A stretch of 5,834 nt of DNA, from positions 1 through 5,834 of the forward strand of contig DBOI01000074.1 in the NCBI GenBank assembly GCA_002299245.1. Reading direction: 5' to 3'. A program made the position numbers and the translations under genes. Positions 1-5,834 of the stretch are shown in pieces (positions within the stretch are counted from its first letter, which is position 1; the number at the start of each line of letters is the position of its first letter). Below the pieces are notes generated by a model. It worked only from the letters and a program-made list of their open reading frames with translations. It ran no database searches and had not been told where the DNA came from. This DNA comes from Hydrogenovibrio sp. UBA650 (GTDB lineage: Bacteria > Pseudomonadota > Gammaproteobacteria > Thiomicrospirales > Thiomicrospiraceae).

Positions 1-151
1 TTAGTTGAATTCAAGCCATAATTTCTACATCATGGTAAGTAAAAATACACCAAGACCGCATAAATAACAATACCGTTGTAACAAGCAGTTAATCTTGCGA
101 ACTATGTAAAACAGGACTGGATGGGTAAGCACTTAAACCAAACTAAATGGG
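1..151. other. Non-coding or unassigned stretch downstream of nusB
   Basis: No gene can be supported here. All three minus-strand frames are broken by stops soon after the nusB stop codon. The plus strand offers only an 11-codon ATG frame beginning at base 32. Two short hydrophobic minus-strand frames exist (about 30-101 and 25-132), but neither has an ATG start or a ribosome binding site. A small hairpin with an AA bulge (TGGT/ACCA plus GTA/TAC, 33-52) is present without a T-run after it on the minus strand, so I do not call it a terminator. In many Gammaproteobacteria thiL follows nusB. If that holds here, thiL begins beyond base 1 and is not close-packed with nusB. Confidence 0.5.
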
Positions 152-631
152 TTAATCGATTTCAAGTGCTCTCAATTGCTTTGCCGCTTTGTCTAAAATA
201 CCATTGACATACTTATGACTCTCTTCAGCTCCAAATCTTTTGGTGAGCTCAACACACTCGTTTATAACAACCTTATATGGAATCTCAATTTTAGACTGCA
301 ATTCATAAACACCCATACGCATAATCGCACGCTCGACGGGGTCAATCATATAAACAGAACGGTCTAAATATTCGGCGTAAATCGCATCTAGTTCTTCAGC
401 AGTCGCGGATACGTTTGACAAAAGGTCTTCAAACAACTCAAAATCCAAACCTTCTAAGAGACTGTCCTCTTGGAACTGTTTGACTATTTGAGAAATCTCT
501 TCCTTGGTCATCTGCCACTGGTAAAGAGCCTGTAGAGCTACTCTTCTCGCTTGGGTTCGCGGAGTGATCTTACCCTCTTTCTCTTCAATCTCCTGACCTT
601 GGCCAGGCTTTATATCATCAATGGTCATCAT
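152..631 (-). CDS. nusB: Transcription antitermination factor NusB
   Basis: NusB is a small cytoplasmic all-helical RNA-binding protein. With NusE (ribosomal protein S10) it binds boxA RNA and supports antitermination of rRNA operons. The 159-residue product aligns with E. coli NusB (139 aa) from about residue 25 onward. It shows the N-terminal ARRVALQALYQW signature and the C-terminal signatures PYKVVINECVELTKRFGAE and SHKYVNGILDKAA. The extra ~20 residues at the N terminus are charged (many E, K, Q) and probably disordered. The start ATG shares one base with the ribH stop (TAATG), and a second ATG follows at once (628). No clear Shine-Dalgarno sequence precedes it, so translation is probably coupled to ribH. 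It is the last recognisable gene of the cluster in this window. Confidence 0.96.
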   Translation of the reverse strand: MMTIDDIKPGQGQEIEEKEGKITPRTQARRVALQALYQWQMTKEEISQIVKQFQEDSLLEGLDFELFEDLLSNVSATAEELDAIYAEYLDRSVYMIDPVERAIMRMGVYELQSKIEIPYKVVINECVELTKRFGAEESHKYVNGILDKAAKQLRALEID

Positions 632-1092
632 TAGATTTGTTTCAACACATTAACCATTTCAATTGCAGAAACCGTAGCCTCTTCACCTTTGTTACCCATC
701 TTGGTACCAGAGCGCTCAATAGCCTGCTCAATTGAGTTAACAGTCAGAATACCAAATGAAACTGGAACGCCGTGCTTCAACATAACTTGAGCGATACCTT
801 TAGTTGCTTCACCAGCAACATAATCAAAGTGAGGCGTACCACCCTGGATAACAGCGCCAAGCGCAACAATTGCATCATAGTCACCTGAAGCAGCCATTTT
901 TTCTACAGCGAGAGGCAGTTCAAAAGCACCAGGAACCATAACTTGAGTAATGTTATCCGCTGAGCCACCGTGTCTTTCAACTGTTTCAATGGAACCTTTT
1001 ACCAAATGATCAACCACGAAGCTATTCCAGCGAGTAACCACAAATCCTATTTTCATACCCTCAGCGTTTAGGTTGCCTTCTACCTTTTTCAT
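631..1092 (-). CDS. ribH: 6,7-dimethyl-8-ribityllumazine synthase
   Basis: RibH condenses 5-amino-6-ribitylamino-uracil with 3,4-dihydroxy-2-butanone 4-phosphate to give lumazine, the penultimate step of riboflavin synthesis. Family members usually form pentamers or 60-mer capsids in the cytoplasm. The 153-residue protein has the normal length. It shows the substrate-stacking aromatic position as RWN (residues 21-23), VPGAFELP (53-60), GGTPHFDYV with the catalytic histidine at 88, and the phosphate-binding arginine at about 127 in QAIERSGTK. The close match to E. coli RibH through GNKGEEA makes the call firm. The ATG at 1092 is preceded by AAGAGA about 8 nt upstream. It lies 83 nt after ribBX, the widest gap in the cluster, and overlaps nusB by one base. 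Confidence 0.97.
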   Translation of the reverse strand: MKKVEGNLNAEGMKIGFVVTRWNSFVVDHLVKGSIETVERHGGSADNITQVMVPGAFELPLAVEKMAASGDYDAIVALGAVIQGGTPHFDYVAGEATKGIAQVMLKHGVPVSFGILTVNSIEQAIERSGTKMGNKGEEATVSAIEMVNVLKQI

Positions 1093-1175
1093 AATACTAT
1101 TCTCTTAATTTCTATCTAATTGCTATTAAAACGTTATTTTGCCATAAAGCTTTAATCGATGGCTTTAATTTCAAC
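1093..1175. repeat. ribBX-ribH gap with small direct and inverted repeats
   Basis: This 83-nt AT-rich spacer interrupts an otherwise tightly packed operon. It contains a direct repeat GCTTTAAT (1149-1156 and 1162-1169), a perfect 10-bp palindrome TAAAGCTTTA (1145-1154), and an inverted pair GCCAT/ATGGC (1141-1145 and 1159-1163) that could fold into a weak hairpin. A TTGAAA hexamer on the minus strand (1169-1174) resembles a -35 box, but I see no matching -10 at normal spacing. On the minus strand no T-run follows the hairpin, so it is not a terminator. It may be an mRNA processing or stability element, or simply unconstrained spacer. Confidence 0.35.
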
Positions 1176-2291
1176 TCAGTCTTTCTTAGGGATAAAGTCT
1201 ATGACTTCCAACCCAAACCCACTCAGATTGATAAGCTTCCAACCCGAACCAATTACATTGAGTTTTTTCACACCCAAATCAGAGATAATTTGCGCACCCA
1301 AACCATAGGTTTTGGCATCATCTTCAACCACTCTCTCAGGTGATTTAATGCCAAGATCTTTCATTTGGTACTGACGAATACGATCAAGCAATTCAGCTCC
1401 ATCCTCATGTTTTCTCAACACCACTACAGCACCAGTTCCCTGCTCTGCAACCTGCTCCATCGCCTTATCTAGAGACCAGCCGCACTCTTCTCTTTGTGAA
1501 CCAAAAGCGTCACAAAGCGTATCTAACATATGCACCCTTATCGCTGTTGGCTGCTCAGAATCAATCTCTCCATAGACCAATGCAAAGTGGCTTTTATGTT
1601 CGAGAATATCTTGATATCCAATTAGCTTAAACTCACCAAACCTGGTCGGGAATTTACACTCCGAAACGCGTTCGATAGTTTTTTCATTTTTCAGCCTGTA
1701 CTCAATCAGGTCAGCAATGGTTCCAATTTTCAGACCATGTTCCTCTGCATAAGCCTCAAGATCATCTCGGCGAGCCATGGTGCCATCTTCTTTCATAATC
1801 TCAACGATAACGGATGCCGGTTCCAAGCCTGCTAAACGTGCCAGATCACAACCTGCTTCAGTATGACCTGCACGAGTCAGAACCCCACCCGGTTGAGCCA
1901 TTAAGGGAAATATATGACCTGGAGTAACGATGTCTGCAGGAGTCGCTTCTGGCGCAACCGCAGCTCGAACAGTCAGTGCGCGATCAGCGGCAGATATTCC
2001 TGTAGTCACGCCTTCGGCAGCTTCAATTGAAACTGTAAAATTGGTACCATTCTGGTCGGTATTGTCGTGAACCATCAGCGGTAAATGCAGCTGATTACAA
2101 CGCTCTTTAGTAAGAGTAAGGCAGATCAGGCCGCGCCCATAACGTGCCATAAAGTTAATATCTTCCGCAGAACAGGTGCTCGCAGGAACTAATAGATCAC
2201 CTTCATTTTCACGATCTTCATCATCCATAAGGATGACCATTTTGCCCTGCTTATAATCTTCAATCAGTTCTTCAATTGTATTTAGTGGCAT
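1176..2291 (-). CDS. ribB: 3,4-dihydroxy-2-butanone-4-phosphate synthase with degenerate GTP cyclohydrolase II-like domain (RibBX type)
   Basis: The N-terminal half (about 1-200) is a complete RibB. This enzyme converts ribulose 5-phosphate to 3,4-dihydroxy-2-butanone 4-phosphate plus formate, supplying the four-carbon unit used by RibH. Visible motifs are the acidic metal/substrate loop [11 protein letters not shown] (23-33), [10 protein letters not shown] (82-91) and [13 protein letters not shown] (143-155). The C-terminal half (about 208-371) follows the RibA fold at sequence level ([25 protein letters not shown]). It lacks catalytic features: aligned to E. coli RibA, zinc ligands C54 and C65 are replaced by D257 and E268 with only C270 kept, and the EGRGIG loop reads HEDGAE. 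It therefore should not act as GTP cyclohydrolase II. Such RibBX hybrids are known in Proteobacteria, and automated tools often label them RibBA. The ATG at 2291 has only a weak ribosome binding site and lies 20 nt after ribE. Confidence 0.93.
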   Translation of the reverse strand: MPLNTIEELIEDYKQGKMVILMDDEDRENEGDLLVPASTCSAEDINFMARYGRGLICLTLTKERCNQLHLPLMVHDNTDQNGTNFTVSIEAAEGVTTGISAADRALTVRAAVAPEATPADIVTPGHIFPLMAQPGGVLTRAGHTEAGCDLARLAGLEPASVIVEIMKEDGTMARRDDLEAYAEEHGLKIGTIADLIEYRLKNEKTIERVSECKFPTRFGEFKLIGYQDILEHKSHFALVYGEIDSEQPTAIRVHMLDTLCDAFGSQREECGWSLDKAMEQVAEQGTGAVVVLRKHEDGAELLDRIRQYQMKDLGIKSPERVVEDDAKTYGLGAQIISDLGVKKLNVIGSGWKLINLSGFGLEVIDFIPKKD

Positions 2292-2311
2292 CTTTGTAAC
2301 CCGTATTTATT

Positions 2312-2968
2312 CTATTTATATCCATTTTCTGCCAAAAATTCTGGCGTTAAATTACTCGTCTCACTGCTTTCCGGTTGTGGTGCTGTCATCATTCTTTCCA
2401 GATAACGAGCTAATAAATCAACTTCAAGGTTTACTCTCGAACCTTCAACCAGATGTTTAATAGTAGTTTCCTGCAAAGTGTGCGGCACGATATTAACACC
2501 AAACACACAACCATCGACATTATTTACCGTCAAACTCACGCCATTAATTCCAATTGAACCTTTGGCAGCGATGTATTTGCAAATTTCTAATGGTGCCTCA
2601 ACTTCATAACGCCATGAACGCGCATCTTGAGAAATTGACTTAATGATTCCAACCCCATCGACATGCCCGCTTACCAAATGTCCACCCAGACGATCTTGTA
2701 AAGTTAACGCCTTCTCCAAATTAACAGGCGTTCCGACCTGCCATTCATCAGCATTACTAACCGTAAGAGTTTCACCAGAGACATCGGCAACATAGTAGCT
2801 GTCGCTGAGCTCTATTGCAGTAAGACAGATACCGTTAGCGGCAATACTGTCACCAATTTGCACATCACTCATATCCAACTTACCAGTTTTGATAGTGACC
2901 TTCCAATCCCCGTCACGCGGTTCGATTTTTGAAATTTCACCTTCTGACTGAATAATTCCAGTAAACAT
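2312..2968 (-). CDS. ribE: Riboflavin synthase, alpha subunit
   Basis: This enzyme dismutates two molecules of 6,7-dimethyl-8-ribityllumazine into riboflavin and the pyrimidine that RibH re-uses. It is a cytoplasmic homotrimer in the family. The 218-residue product begins with the hallmark MFTGIIQ and contains the two tandem lumazine-binding barrels. Barrel one (about 1-97) carries NGICLT with the conserved cysteine at 48. Barrel two (about 98-190) carries NGVSLT (142-147), and GGHLVSGH (95-102) lies at the junction. Aspartate 184 in LEVDLLARY matches the conserved acidic residue. The tail after 190 (TAPQPESSETS...) is low complexity. The ATG lies 3 nt after the ribD stop, with its Shine-Dalgarno inside the end of ribD, which implies translational coupling. 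In E. coli nomenclature this gene is often called ribC. Confidence 0.96.
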   Translation of the reverse strand: MFTGIIQSEGEISKIEPRDGDWKVTIKTGKLDMSDVQIGDSIAANGICLTAIELSDSYYVADVSGETLTVSNADEWQVGTPVNLEKALTLQDRLGGHLVSGHVDGVGIIKSISQDARSWRYEVEAPLEICKYIAAKGSIGINGVSLTVNNVDGCVFGVNIVPHTLQETTIKHLVEGSRVNLEVDLLARYLERMMTAPQPESSETSNLTPEFLAENGYK

Positions 2969-2971
2969 TTT

Positions 2972-4114
2972 TTAGTCCTTAGCTTTCAAAATCATTCTGA
3001 CATCATCACCAAAACGATCAATTGAGTGGATACCGTATTCAAGTTTGTCTTGCATGGAGCTGATCCCTTCAAGTGCAAACATTGGCTTTGCATTCTGTCC
3101 CATAAAGATAGGTGCCATAAAGCAATGAATTTCATTTACCAGGCCAGATTGAACAAAAGCGCCGGCAACAATAGCTCCAGATTCAACCATCACATCATTG
3201 ACCTGCTCCTCCTGAGCAAGATAAGAGAGAATAGACTTGATATCCAAACGGTCTTCCTCAGCTGCAACGGCAACCATTTCAATACCACTGGCATGTAGCT
3301 CTTCAACAATTTCAGGATTACGCTCAGCAGTTGCTCTTGAGGTCATTAATATAGTACGCCCAGGTAAACTCAACATCTTCGCGTTCAGAGGCATACTCAA
3401 ATTTGGGTCCAACACCACTCGTATCGGATGGCAACTTTCTTGAGTCAAATTCATCTCCGCAAGCTGCTCATCTGAAAGGCGCACAGTTAAGCTCGGATCA
3501 TCCGCCAACACAGTTCCAATACCAGTAATCAAGGCGCCTGCTTGAGCACGCATTTCATGAACTTCCAAGCGCGATTCCTCGCCTGTAATCCACTGGCTTT
3601 CACCACTTTCCATAGCAGTACGTCCATCCATACTACTGGCAATTTTTAATCTAACGTAAGGTAAATCATTTTCCATTTTGTATAAAAAACCTGTATTAAG
3701 TTCACGCGCTTCCAATTCGAGCACACCAACTTCAACTTCAATTCCCGCATTTTCTAATCTAGCAACACCATCTCCAGCCACAAGAGGGTTGGGATCCACC
3801 ATAGCAATCACAACACGAGTCACTTCTGCAGCTACAAGAGCATCGGCACATGGCGGTGTTTTACCATGATGACTGCACGGCTCAAGTGTGACATATGCAG
3901 TCGCTCCTTTTGCCTGATCACCAGCTTCAGCTAAAGCAATTCGCTCTGCATGAGGCTGCCCTGCCTTCTGATGCCAACCTTCGCCGACAATCTCTCCGTC
4001 CTGAACAATGACACTACCCACAGCAGGGTTTGGTTTGGTTGAATAAAAACCATTTTTCGCCAATTCAATGGCCCGAGCCATATAAAAAATATCTTTTTCC
4101 GAAAACTGACTCAT
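2972..4114 (-). CDS. ribD: Bifunctional diaminohydroxyphosphoribosylaminopyrimidine deaminase / 5-amino-6-(5-phosphoribosylamino)uracil reductase
   Basis: RibD carries out the second and third steps of the pyrimidine branch of riboflavin synthesis: hydrolytic deamination, then NADPH-dependent reduction of the ribosyl chain. From the ATG at 4114 the protein is 380 residues, close to E. coli RibD (367). The N-terminal cytidine-deaminase-type domain (about 8-147) has the zinc site PHAE (H55, catalytic E57) and PCSHHGKTPPC (C80, C89). The C-terminal reductase domain (about 153-380) shows LKIASSMDGRTA, SGESQWITG, TVLADDPSLTVR and a late VESGAIVAGAFVQSGLVNE segment. A TTG at 4126 would add four residues (LKKN, with initiator read as M). 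I prefer ATG because the only Shine-Dalgarno-like purine run (4117-4124) lies between the two codons. The gap to nrdR is 14 nt from this start. Confidence 0.95.
   Translation of the reverse strand: MSQFSEKDIFYMARAIELAKNGFYSTKPNPAVGSVIVQDGEIVGEGWHQKAGQPHAERIALAEAGDQAKGATAYVTLEPCSHHGKTPPCADALVAAEVTRVVIAMVDPNPLVAGDGVARLENAGIEVEVGVLELEARELNTGFLYKMENDLPYVRLKIASSMDGRTAMESGESQWITGEESRLEVHEMRAQAGALITGIGTVLADDPSLTVRLSDEQLAEMNLTQESCHPIRVVLDPNLSMPLNAKMLSLPGRTILMTSRATAERNPEIVEELHASGIEMVAVAAEEDRLDIKSILSYLAQEEQVNDVMVESGAIVAGAFVQSGLVNEIHCFMAPIFMGQNAKPMFALEGISSMQDKLEYGIHSIDRFGDDVRMILKAKD
2976..2980 (-). promoter_or_regulatory. Shine-Dalgarno site of ribE
   Basis: AAGGA on the minus strand lies 7 nt before the ribE ATG and overlaps the last codons and stop region of ribD. 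It fixes the MFTGI start and indicates that ribosomes finishing ribD can re-initiate on ribE. Confidence 0.75.
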
Positions 4115-4128
4115 ATTCTTTTTCAAAT

Positions 4129-4593
4129 CTATTTAGTAGCCGTCGCCTTAATTAAACGCTCAACCTCTTCCTGGAAAGCACTGACATCCTGGAAAGAACG
4201 ATAAACCGATGCAAAACGCACATAAGCGACTTGATCCAACTCTCTTAAAGCATCCATTACCCATTCCCCAATTTGTGAAGAAGGAATCTCCCGAACTCCT
4301 TCTGACATCAAACGTTTAGTAATCTGACTGGCAGCTTGATCAATTGCCTCACTTTCAACAGGCCTCTTCTCCAAAGCTTTTATCAAACCACTGCGAATCT
4401 TGCCTTCGTCAAATCGCTCACGATTGCCATCACTTTTAATAACTCGAGGAAGAGATAACTCGGCAGATTCATAGGTAGTAAATCGCTCGGCACAATCAGC
4501 GCATTCGCGACGACGTCTGACCTGGAAACCTTCATTAGCAAGGCGAGAATCAATAACTTTAGTGTCTGCGGCGTTACAAAATGGACAGTGCAT
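4129..4593 (-). CDS. nrdR: Transcriptional repressor NrdR
   Basis: NrdR is an ATP/dATP-sensing repressor that binds paired NrdR boxes upstream of ribonucleotide reductase operons and couples deoxynucleotide supply to reductase synthesis. The 154-residue product has the standard length. The N-terminal zinc ribbon uses CPFC (C3, C6) and CADC (C31, C34), with an arginine-rich DNA-contacting stretch RRRREC and RFTTYE between and after. The ATP-cone domain follows (about 49-139), with [16 protein letters not shown] near its start and [11 protein letters not shown] near its end. The ATG at 4593 is supported by a good Shine-Dalgarno. It stands first in the riboflavin cluster, as in many Gammaproteobacteria. 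The target nrd genes are not in this window, and I see no NrdR box here. Confidence 0.97.
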   Translation of the reverse strand: MHCPFCNAADTKVIDSRLANEGFQVRRRRECADCAERFTTYESAELSLPRVIKSDGNRERFDEGKIRSGLIKALEKRPVESEAIDQAASQITKRLMSEGVREIPSSQIGEWVMDALRELDQVAYVRFASVYRSFQDVSAFQEEVERLIKATATK

Positions 4594-4600
4594 AAGAGTT

Positions 4601-4606
4601 TCCTTT
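4601..4606 (-). promoter_or_regulatory. Shine-Dalgarno site of nrdR
   Basis: AAAGGA on the minus strand lies 7 nt before the nrdR ATG, good spacing for a ribosome binding site. It begins only a few bases after the T-run of the upstream hairpin, so a transcript must pass that hairpin, or start within or after it, to carry this site. Confidence 0.75.
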
Positions 4607-4613
4607 AAATACC

Positions 4614-4635
4614 AAAAACCACCGCAAGCGGTGGT
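4614..4635 (-). terminator. Probable intrinsic terminator after glyA
   Basis: On the minus strand ACCACCGC and GCGGTGGT (4618-4635) form a GC-rich perfect inverted repeat. It can fold as a 7-bp stem with a CUUG tetraloop (itself a stable loop type), followed by a short T-run (five Ts counting the stem's last base) and then GG. It lies 38 nt past the glyA stop. The short T-run suggests incomplete termination. An A-run on its other side is too interrupted to make it strongly bidirectional. Confidence 0.65.
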
Positions 4636-4643
4636 CTATTTTC

Positions 4644-4675
4644 AATCTAATCTATAGCTTTTATCCAATTAGATT
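4644..4675. repeat. AT-rich inverted repeat at the glyA stop codon
   Basis: AATCTAAT (4644-4651) and ATTAGATT (4668-4675) are perfect reverse complements separated by 16 nt. The right arm overlaps the glyA stop codon. The stem is weak because it is nearly all A-T. It lies directly before the GC-rich terminator hairpin, so the glyA 3' end may fold into two consecutive stems, perhaps protecting mRNA. Chance occurrence in AT-rich spacer is also possible. Confidence 0.4.
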
Positions 4676-5834
4676 ATTTATAAACTGGCTTCGCTTCACA
4701 CAGTTGAGATACCTTAGTGCGTACATCGCTAATGACAGCTTCGTCCCAATTTTCATTTTCCTGATCGCAGGCATCGATAACATCACACATCCAAGTCGCT
4801 AGATTTACACAGTCTTGTTCGGTAAAGCCACGAGTTGTTGCTGCCGCAGTACCCACACGAATACCTGAGGTGACAAATGGTGACATTGGATCATTCGGTA
4901 CTGAGTTTTTATTGATTGTAATGTGCGCTGCATCAAGAGCAGCATCAACCAACTTACCAGTGAGGCCTTTCTCAATTAGACTAACTAAGAACAGGTGGTT
5001 TTCAGTTCCACCAGAAACCACATCACAACCGCGATCCATAAATACTTTAGCCATAGCTTGAGCATTGCTAACCACATTCTCACAATAAGCTTTCCACTCA
5101 GGCTCCAAACACTCTTTAAATGCTACCGCTTTCGCCGCCATAACGTGAACTAAAGGACCACCTTGACCACCCGGAAAGATCGCTGAGTTGAGTTTTTTCT
5201 CTAGGTCAGGGTTAGACTTAGCTAGAATCAAACCACCACGAGGACCACGTAAAGTTTTGTGAGTGGTGGTGGTCACGACATCTGCAAATGGAATTGGATT
5301 TGGATATACACCACCGGCAATCAATCCAGCAACATGTGCCATATCAACAAACAGGTAAGCGCCAACAGAATCCGCAATCTCACGGAATTTAGACCAGTCA
5401 ATAACCTGAGAATAAGCTGAAAAACCAGCAATAATCATCTTAGGCTTGTGCTCGTTTGCCAAAGCTTGCACTTCATCATAATCAATTTGGCCTGAAACCG
5501 GATCAATACCGTACTGAACCGCGTTGTAAATTTTTCCAGAGAAGCTGACGTGAGAACCGTGAGTCAAGTGACCTCCGTGTGCCAAACTCATGCCCAAAAC
5601 TGTGTCACCAGGGTTTAGCAGTGCCATATAAACCGCTGCGTTCGCTTGTGAACCAGAGTGCGGCTGAACGTTTGCGTAATCAGCGCCAAACAACTCTTTA
5701 GCACGGTCAATTGCCGCCTGTTCAGCAATATCCGCAAACTCACAACCGCCATAATAACGTTTGCCAGGATATCCCTCAGCATATTTATTGGTGAAATAAG
5801 AGCCTTGCGCCTGCATAACTCGAGGGCTGGTATA
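4674..5834 (-). CDS. glyA: Serine hydroxymethyltransferase, 5' end cut off by the window
   Basis: GlyA is a cytoplasmic PLP enzyme that interconverts serine plus tetrahydrofolate with glycine plus 5,10-methylene-tetrahydrofolate, the main source of one-carbon units. The window shows 386 residues. The frame stays open to base 5834 and begins [12 protein letters not shown], which matches E. coli GlyA from Tyr38, so about 37 N-terminal residues lie outside. The internal ATG at 5816 is not the true start. Visible landmarks are [43 protein letters not shown] (PLP-contacting Asp and His), and [14 protein letters not shown], whose lysine (codon 5256-5258, K229 equivalent) binds PLP. SGIRVGT near the C terminus carries the substrate-binding arginine. 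Relative to E. coli there is a one-residue insertion in DPVSGQID and a few extra residues (around [10 protein letters not shown]) near the C terminus. Confidence 0.97.
   Translation of the reverse strand, partial: YTSPRVMQAQGSYFTNKYAEGYPGKRYYGGCEFADIAEQAAIDRAKELFGADYANVQPHSGSQANAAVYMALLNPGDTVLGMSLAHGGHLTHGSHVSFSGKIYNAVQYGIDPVSGQIDYDEVQALANEHKPKMIIAGFSAYSQVIDWSKFREIADSVGAYLFVDMAHVAGLIAGGVYPNPIPFADVVTTTTHKTLRGPRGGLILAKSNPDLEKKLNSAIFPGGQGGPLVHVMAAKAVAFKECLEPEWKAYCENVVSNAQAMAKVFMDRGCDVVSGGTENHLFLVSLIEKGLTGKLVDAALDAAHITINKNSVPNDPMSPFVTSGIRVGTAAATTRGFTEQDCVNLATWMCDVIDACDQENENWDEAVISDVRTKVSQLCEAKPVYK

Noticed and set aside
25..132. GTG-started 35-codon minus-strand frame after nusB
   Set aside because: There is no ribosome binding site, the composition is simply T-rich and hydrophobic, and an overlapping frame looks equally plausible. 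It is not supportable as a gene.
1146..1174. TTGAAA as a -35 element of a ribH promoter
   Set aside because: No reasonable -10 hexamer occurs 15-19 nt downstream, so a promoter cannot be supported from sequence alone.
2292..2311. Possible FMN riboswitch before ribBX
   Set aside because: The gap is only 20 nt and the upstream sequence is conserved ribE coding sequence. No RFN-type pairing can fit.
3026..3869. Several plus-strand open frames (3026-3298, 3237-3443, 3678-3869)
   Set aside because: They lie wholly antisense to ribD, whose motifs are continuous through the region, and their translations show no recognisable domain.
4870..5061. Plus-strand open frame antisense to glyA
   Set aside because: It is a shadow of the conserved glyA coding sequence and has no supporting motif.
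1..5834. A novel defence, mobile or biosynthetic system
   Set aside because: The coding capacity is filled by well-known housekeeping genes in a conserved order. No transposase, integrase, attachment site, CRISPR repeat, tRNA or rRNA was seen on either strand.

Overview
This window is a conserved chromosomal housekeeping block with every recognisable gene on the minus strand. In transcription order (right to left) it reads glyA (5' end cut off by the window), nrdR, ribD, ribE (riboflavin synthase), ribBX (a ribBA-type fusion with a degenerate second domain), ribH and nusB. This gene order, with glyA just upstream, is typical of Gammaproteobacteria. The proteins match the Escherichia coli counterparts motif by motif. 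The moderate GC content with AT-rich gaps, and the ribBA-type gene inside the cluster, fit a marine-type gammaproteobacterium. A Kangiella-like origin is only a weak guess from memory.

Region by region: 4674-5834 is the glyA fragment, and the 80-base glyA-nrdR gap carries a hairpin that looks like an intrinsic terminator. From 4593 down to 152 the six remaining genes look like one operon. The gaps are 14 nt (nrdR-ribD), 3 nt (ribD-ribE), 20 nt (ribE-ribBX), 83 nt (ribBX-ribH) and a 1-nt stop/start overlap (ribH-nusB). Bases 1-151, downstream of nusB, hold no gene I can support.

Functionally, RibD carries out the deamination and reduction steps, RibB makes the four-carbon unit, RibH condenses the two branches into lumazine, and RibE makes riboflavin. 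A working GTP cyclohydrolase II (RibA), the committed step from GTP, is not present: the C-terminal RibA-like half of the fusion has lost two of three zinc cysteines and the conserved arginine-containing loop. A separate ribA elsewhere in the genome is expected. NrdR (repressor of ribonucleotide reductase genes) and NusB (antitermination and rRNA transcription factor) are the usual non-riboflavin passengers of this cluster.

I found no mobile element, CRISPR array, RNA gene, FMN riboswitch or convincing novel system. The points worth a second look are modest: the decayed RibA domain, the position of the terminator close to the nrdR start, the ribBX-ribH gap with small repeats, the ribD start choice, and the unexplained tail after nusB.
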